Shown here in pieces: positions 6,293 through 7,303 of a stretch of DNA of 7,303 bases; position 1 is the first letter of the stretch; each line of letters opens with the position of its first letter. The notes beneath the pieces are model-generated. The model was not told where the DNA came from and searched no databases. It saw only the letters and a list, made by a program, of their open reading frames with translations. Both the position numbers and the translations under genes were made by a program. The stretch is from positions 1 through 7,303 of the forward strand of contig CAZVWW010000113.1 of the NCBI GenBank assembly GCA_964631265.1, given 5' to 3'. Origin of the DNA: CAZVWW01 sp964631265 (GTDB lineage Bacteria; Thermotogota; Thermotogae; MWEM01).

Positions 6293-6868
6293 TCAGAGGT
6301 TCCTGTTCTTGATCGCCGAAACCGTGTAATCGAGAACAAGATGAAGCAGATACCCCAGAAAGGCCGAAACACCGAGATAGATGGAATGGGCCATCGAAAG
6401 CCGTTCGGTTAGGTCCTGGACCTCGAGAAAGTACGTGAGCACCCCCACGATCAGGCCAAAAACAAAGGGGGCAAAGATGGAATGAAGGGGGCCTCTGTGC
6501 CGGGGCATGAGAAACGAGAAGAGCAGCGAGGCCAGCATTCCCGAGAGGATACAGGTTGTAAACAGGATCATCTCATTTTCAAGAATGGGCGACCCGGGAA
6601 ACCAGACCGGAAATTTCTCCGTGTACAGGAAGTAAAAATAGACCGTAGTCGATACCCAGACAATCACACGGGCAATCCGGTGCATATAGGCGTTCTTATG
6701 ATCGATATCGGGGGCATCGGCGCCGAGAACGAACAATACATAGCCAAAGGCGATGATCCGCTTTGAAGCAGGCGGATAATTGAGGATAAACCCGATGAGG
6801 GTGTAGACTGGAATGACAAGGGGATACAAAAAGAGTCCCGAGAGGGCATGTGTTCTGAAATTAGGCAC
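6293..6868 (-). CDS. YdjM/DUF457-family membrane-bound metal-dependent hydrolase-like protein
   Basis: This is a 191-residue protein with several hydrophobic segments (about residues 9-30, 38-50, 65-82, 100-121, 131-148 and 163-182), so an inner-membrane protein. The family pattern is clear: MPNFRTH at the start (H7), a GADAPDIDH loop (D51, D54, D56, H57), HRGPLHS (H124, H129) and a final GYLLHLVLD (H176, D180). These polar residues between membrane helices are the presumed metal ligands of the YdjM/DUF457 group, annotated as membrane-bound metal-dependent hydrolases; the substrate is not known to me. I chose the GTG at 6868 because it yields the typical MPNF-TH start and overlaps the upstream stop as GTGCCTAA, suggesting translational coupling. 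A TTG at 6904 would add 12 residues but follows an AGGAGG with no spacing. The gene lies upstream of malE but is probably not part of the mal operon. Confidence 0.82.
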   Translation of the reverse strand: MPNFRTHALSGLFLYPLVIPVYTLIGFILNYPPASKRIIAFGYVLFVLGADAPDIDHKNAYMHRIARVIVWVSTTVYFYFLYTEKFPVWFPGSPILENEMILFTTCILSGMLASLLFSFLMPRHRGPLHSIFAPFVFGLIVGVLTYFLEVQDLTERLSMAHSIYLGVSAFLGYLLHLVLDYTVSAIKNRNL

Positions 6869-7303
6869 TGTTTCCCACGATCCCCCACTTGATGATGTAA
6901 TCAACCTCCTGAGTCTTCATCATCTTCAGTTCCCGCATAATATCCCGGTAGGCCGTTTTAAAGAGCGGGTAGGCGTTACCGGTATTCATCTCTATCAGAC
7001 ATTCATAAAGGCTTCCGAAGAGGTCGGCGGCTTTCACAAGCCGGCCGCCCTCCCCCTCAAACGGCAAGAGCATGTACCGCTTCAGATCTTCTTGTATCCC
7101 TCCGGGGAGCAGATGGATAAGCTTCTCATCAACCATCTGTTCTTCAACCTGTGAGATGGTGTTCTCAAACCCCTGTATCCTTCGCTTTGTGGGTGATATA
7201 ATATCCCCGGTGATTGATTCAGGAACATCGTGATAGGCGGCTTTCAGAAGGGTCTCTTCACAATTGAGCGGCGTCTTTGTCACCGTCTTTGAGATATAGG
7301 TCA
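6861..7303 (-). CDS. Partial YfbR-like HD-domain 5'-deoxyribonucleotidase (N-terminus outside window)
   Basis: The frame is open to the right window edge, and the visible 147 codons or so are the C-terminal part of an HD-superfamily nucleotide phosphatase. The GTG at 7283 is only an internal Val: the sequence before it (TYISKT) continues the domain. Family marks are HDVPESITGDI..PTKRR (the His-Asp metal pair, then Glu), LVKAADLFGSL (the second metal Asp) and the ending KTQEVDYI, which parallels the C-terminus of E. coli YfbR (SQEMDYF). YfbR removes phosphate from deoxyribonucleoside 5'-monophosphates in nucleotide salvage. E. coli YfbR has about 199 residues, so roughly 55-60 are missing here, including the first metal His. 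The conserved core supports the family; exact substrate is inferred. The stop overlaps the start of the next gene by eight bases. Confidence 0.82.
   Translation of the reverse strand, partial: TYISKTVTKTPLNCEETLLKAAYHDVPESITGDIISPTKRRIQGFENTISQVEEQMVDEKLIHLLPGGIQEDLKRYMLLPFEGEGGRLVKAADLFGSLYECLIEMNTGNAYPLFKTAYRDIMRELKMMKTQEVDYIIKWGIVGNSA

Noticed and set aside
6282..6297. TCTGA/TCAGA inverted repeat at the end of the YdjM-like gene as a terminator
   Set aside because: Only a 5-bp stem with no T-run; too weak to call.
6869..6904. Upstream TTG start adding 12 residues to the YdjM-like protein
   Set aside because: The AGGAGG directly abuts the TTG with no spacing, and the added residues (MITSSSGGSWET) are unlike the family start; the GTG at 6868 gives the typical MPNF-TH start.

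Overview
The window comes from a diderm bacterium and carries a maltose/maltodextrin-type ABC importer operon (malE-malF-malG) on the minus strand, flanked by unrelated minus-strand genes. The periplasmic binding protein has an ordinary Sec signal peptide with no lipobox. The MalF P2 domain and the very unusual long MalG fit a spirochaete or a deep-branching lineage such as Thermotogota better than an enterobacterium. That taxonomic guess is an inference from protein style and moderate GC content; no rRNA or other phylogenetic marker is present.

Layout in transcription order (right to left): (a) 7303-6861, the C-terminal three quarters of a YfbR-like HD-domain 5'-nucleotidase, cut by the window edge; (b) 6868-6293, a YdjM/DUF457-type membrane protein whose likely GTG start overlaps the yfbR-like stop by 8 bases; (c) 6292-6192, a regulatory gap with an extended -10 promoter, an inverted repeat and a direct repeat; (d) malE 6191-5007; (e) a 79-base gap holding a stem-loop just after the malE stop; (f) malF 4927-3185; (g) malG 3185-438, overlapping malF by one base (TAATG); (h) 437-187, a non-coding stretch with a perfect 30-bp inverted repeat that looks like a REP pair, a small second inverted repeat, and an extended -10 promoter; (i) 186-1, the N-terminus of a probable GAF-domain protein running off the left edge.

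MalE should capture the sugar in the periplasm and deliver it to the MalF-MalG channel. The ATPase (MalK) is not in the window and must be encoded elsewhere. The stem-loop after malE could allow more binding protein than permease to be made, as is known for E. coli malE-malF.

The outstanding feature is MalG: 915 residues instead of about 296. Normal MalG sequence at both ends brackets roughly 620 extra residues of charged, heptad-bearing, probably coiled-coil sequence placed in the first periplasmic loop. This predicts a long periplasmic arm or scaffold built into a sugar importer. I cannot name a homologue of the inserted part.
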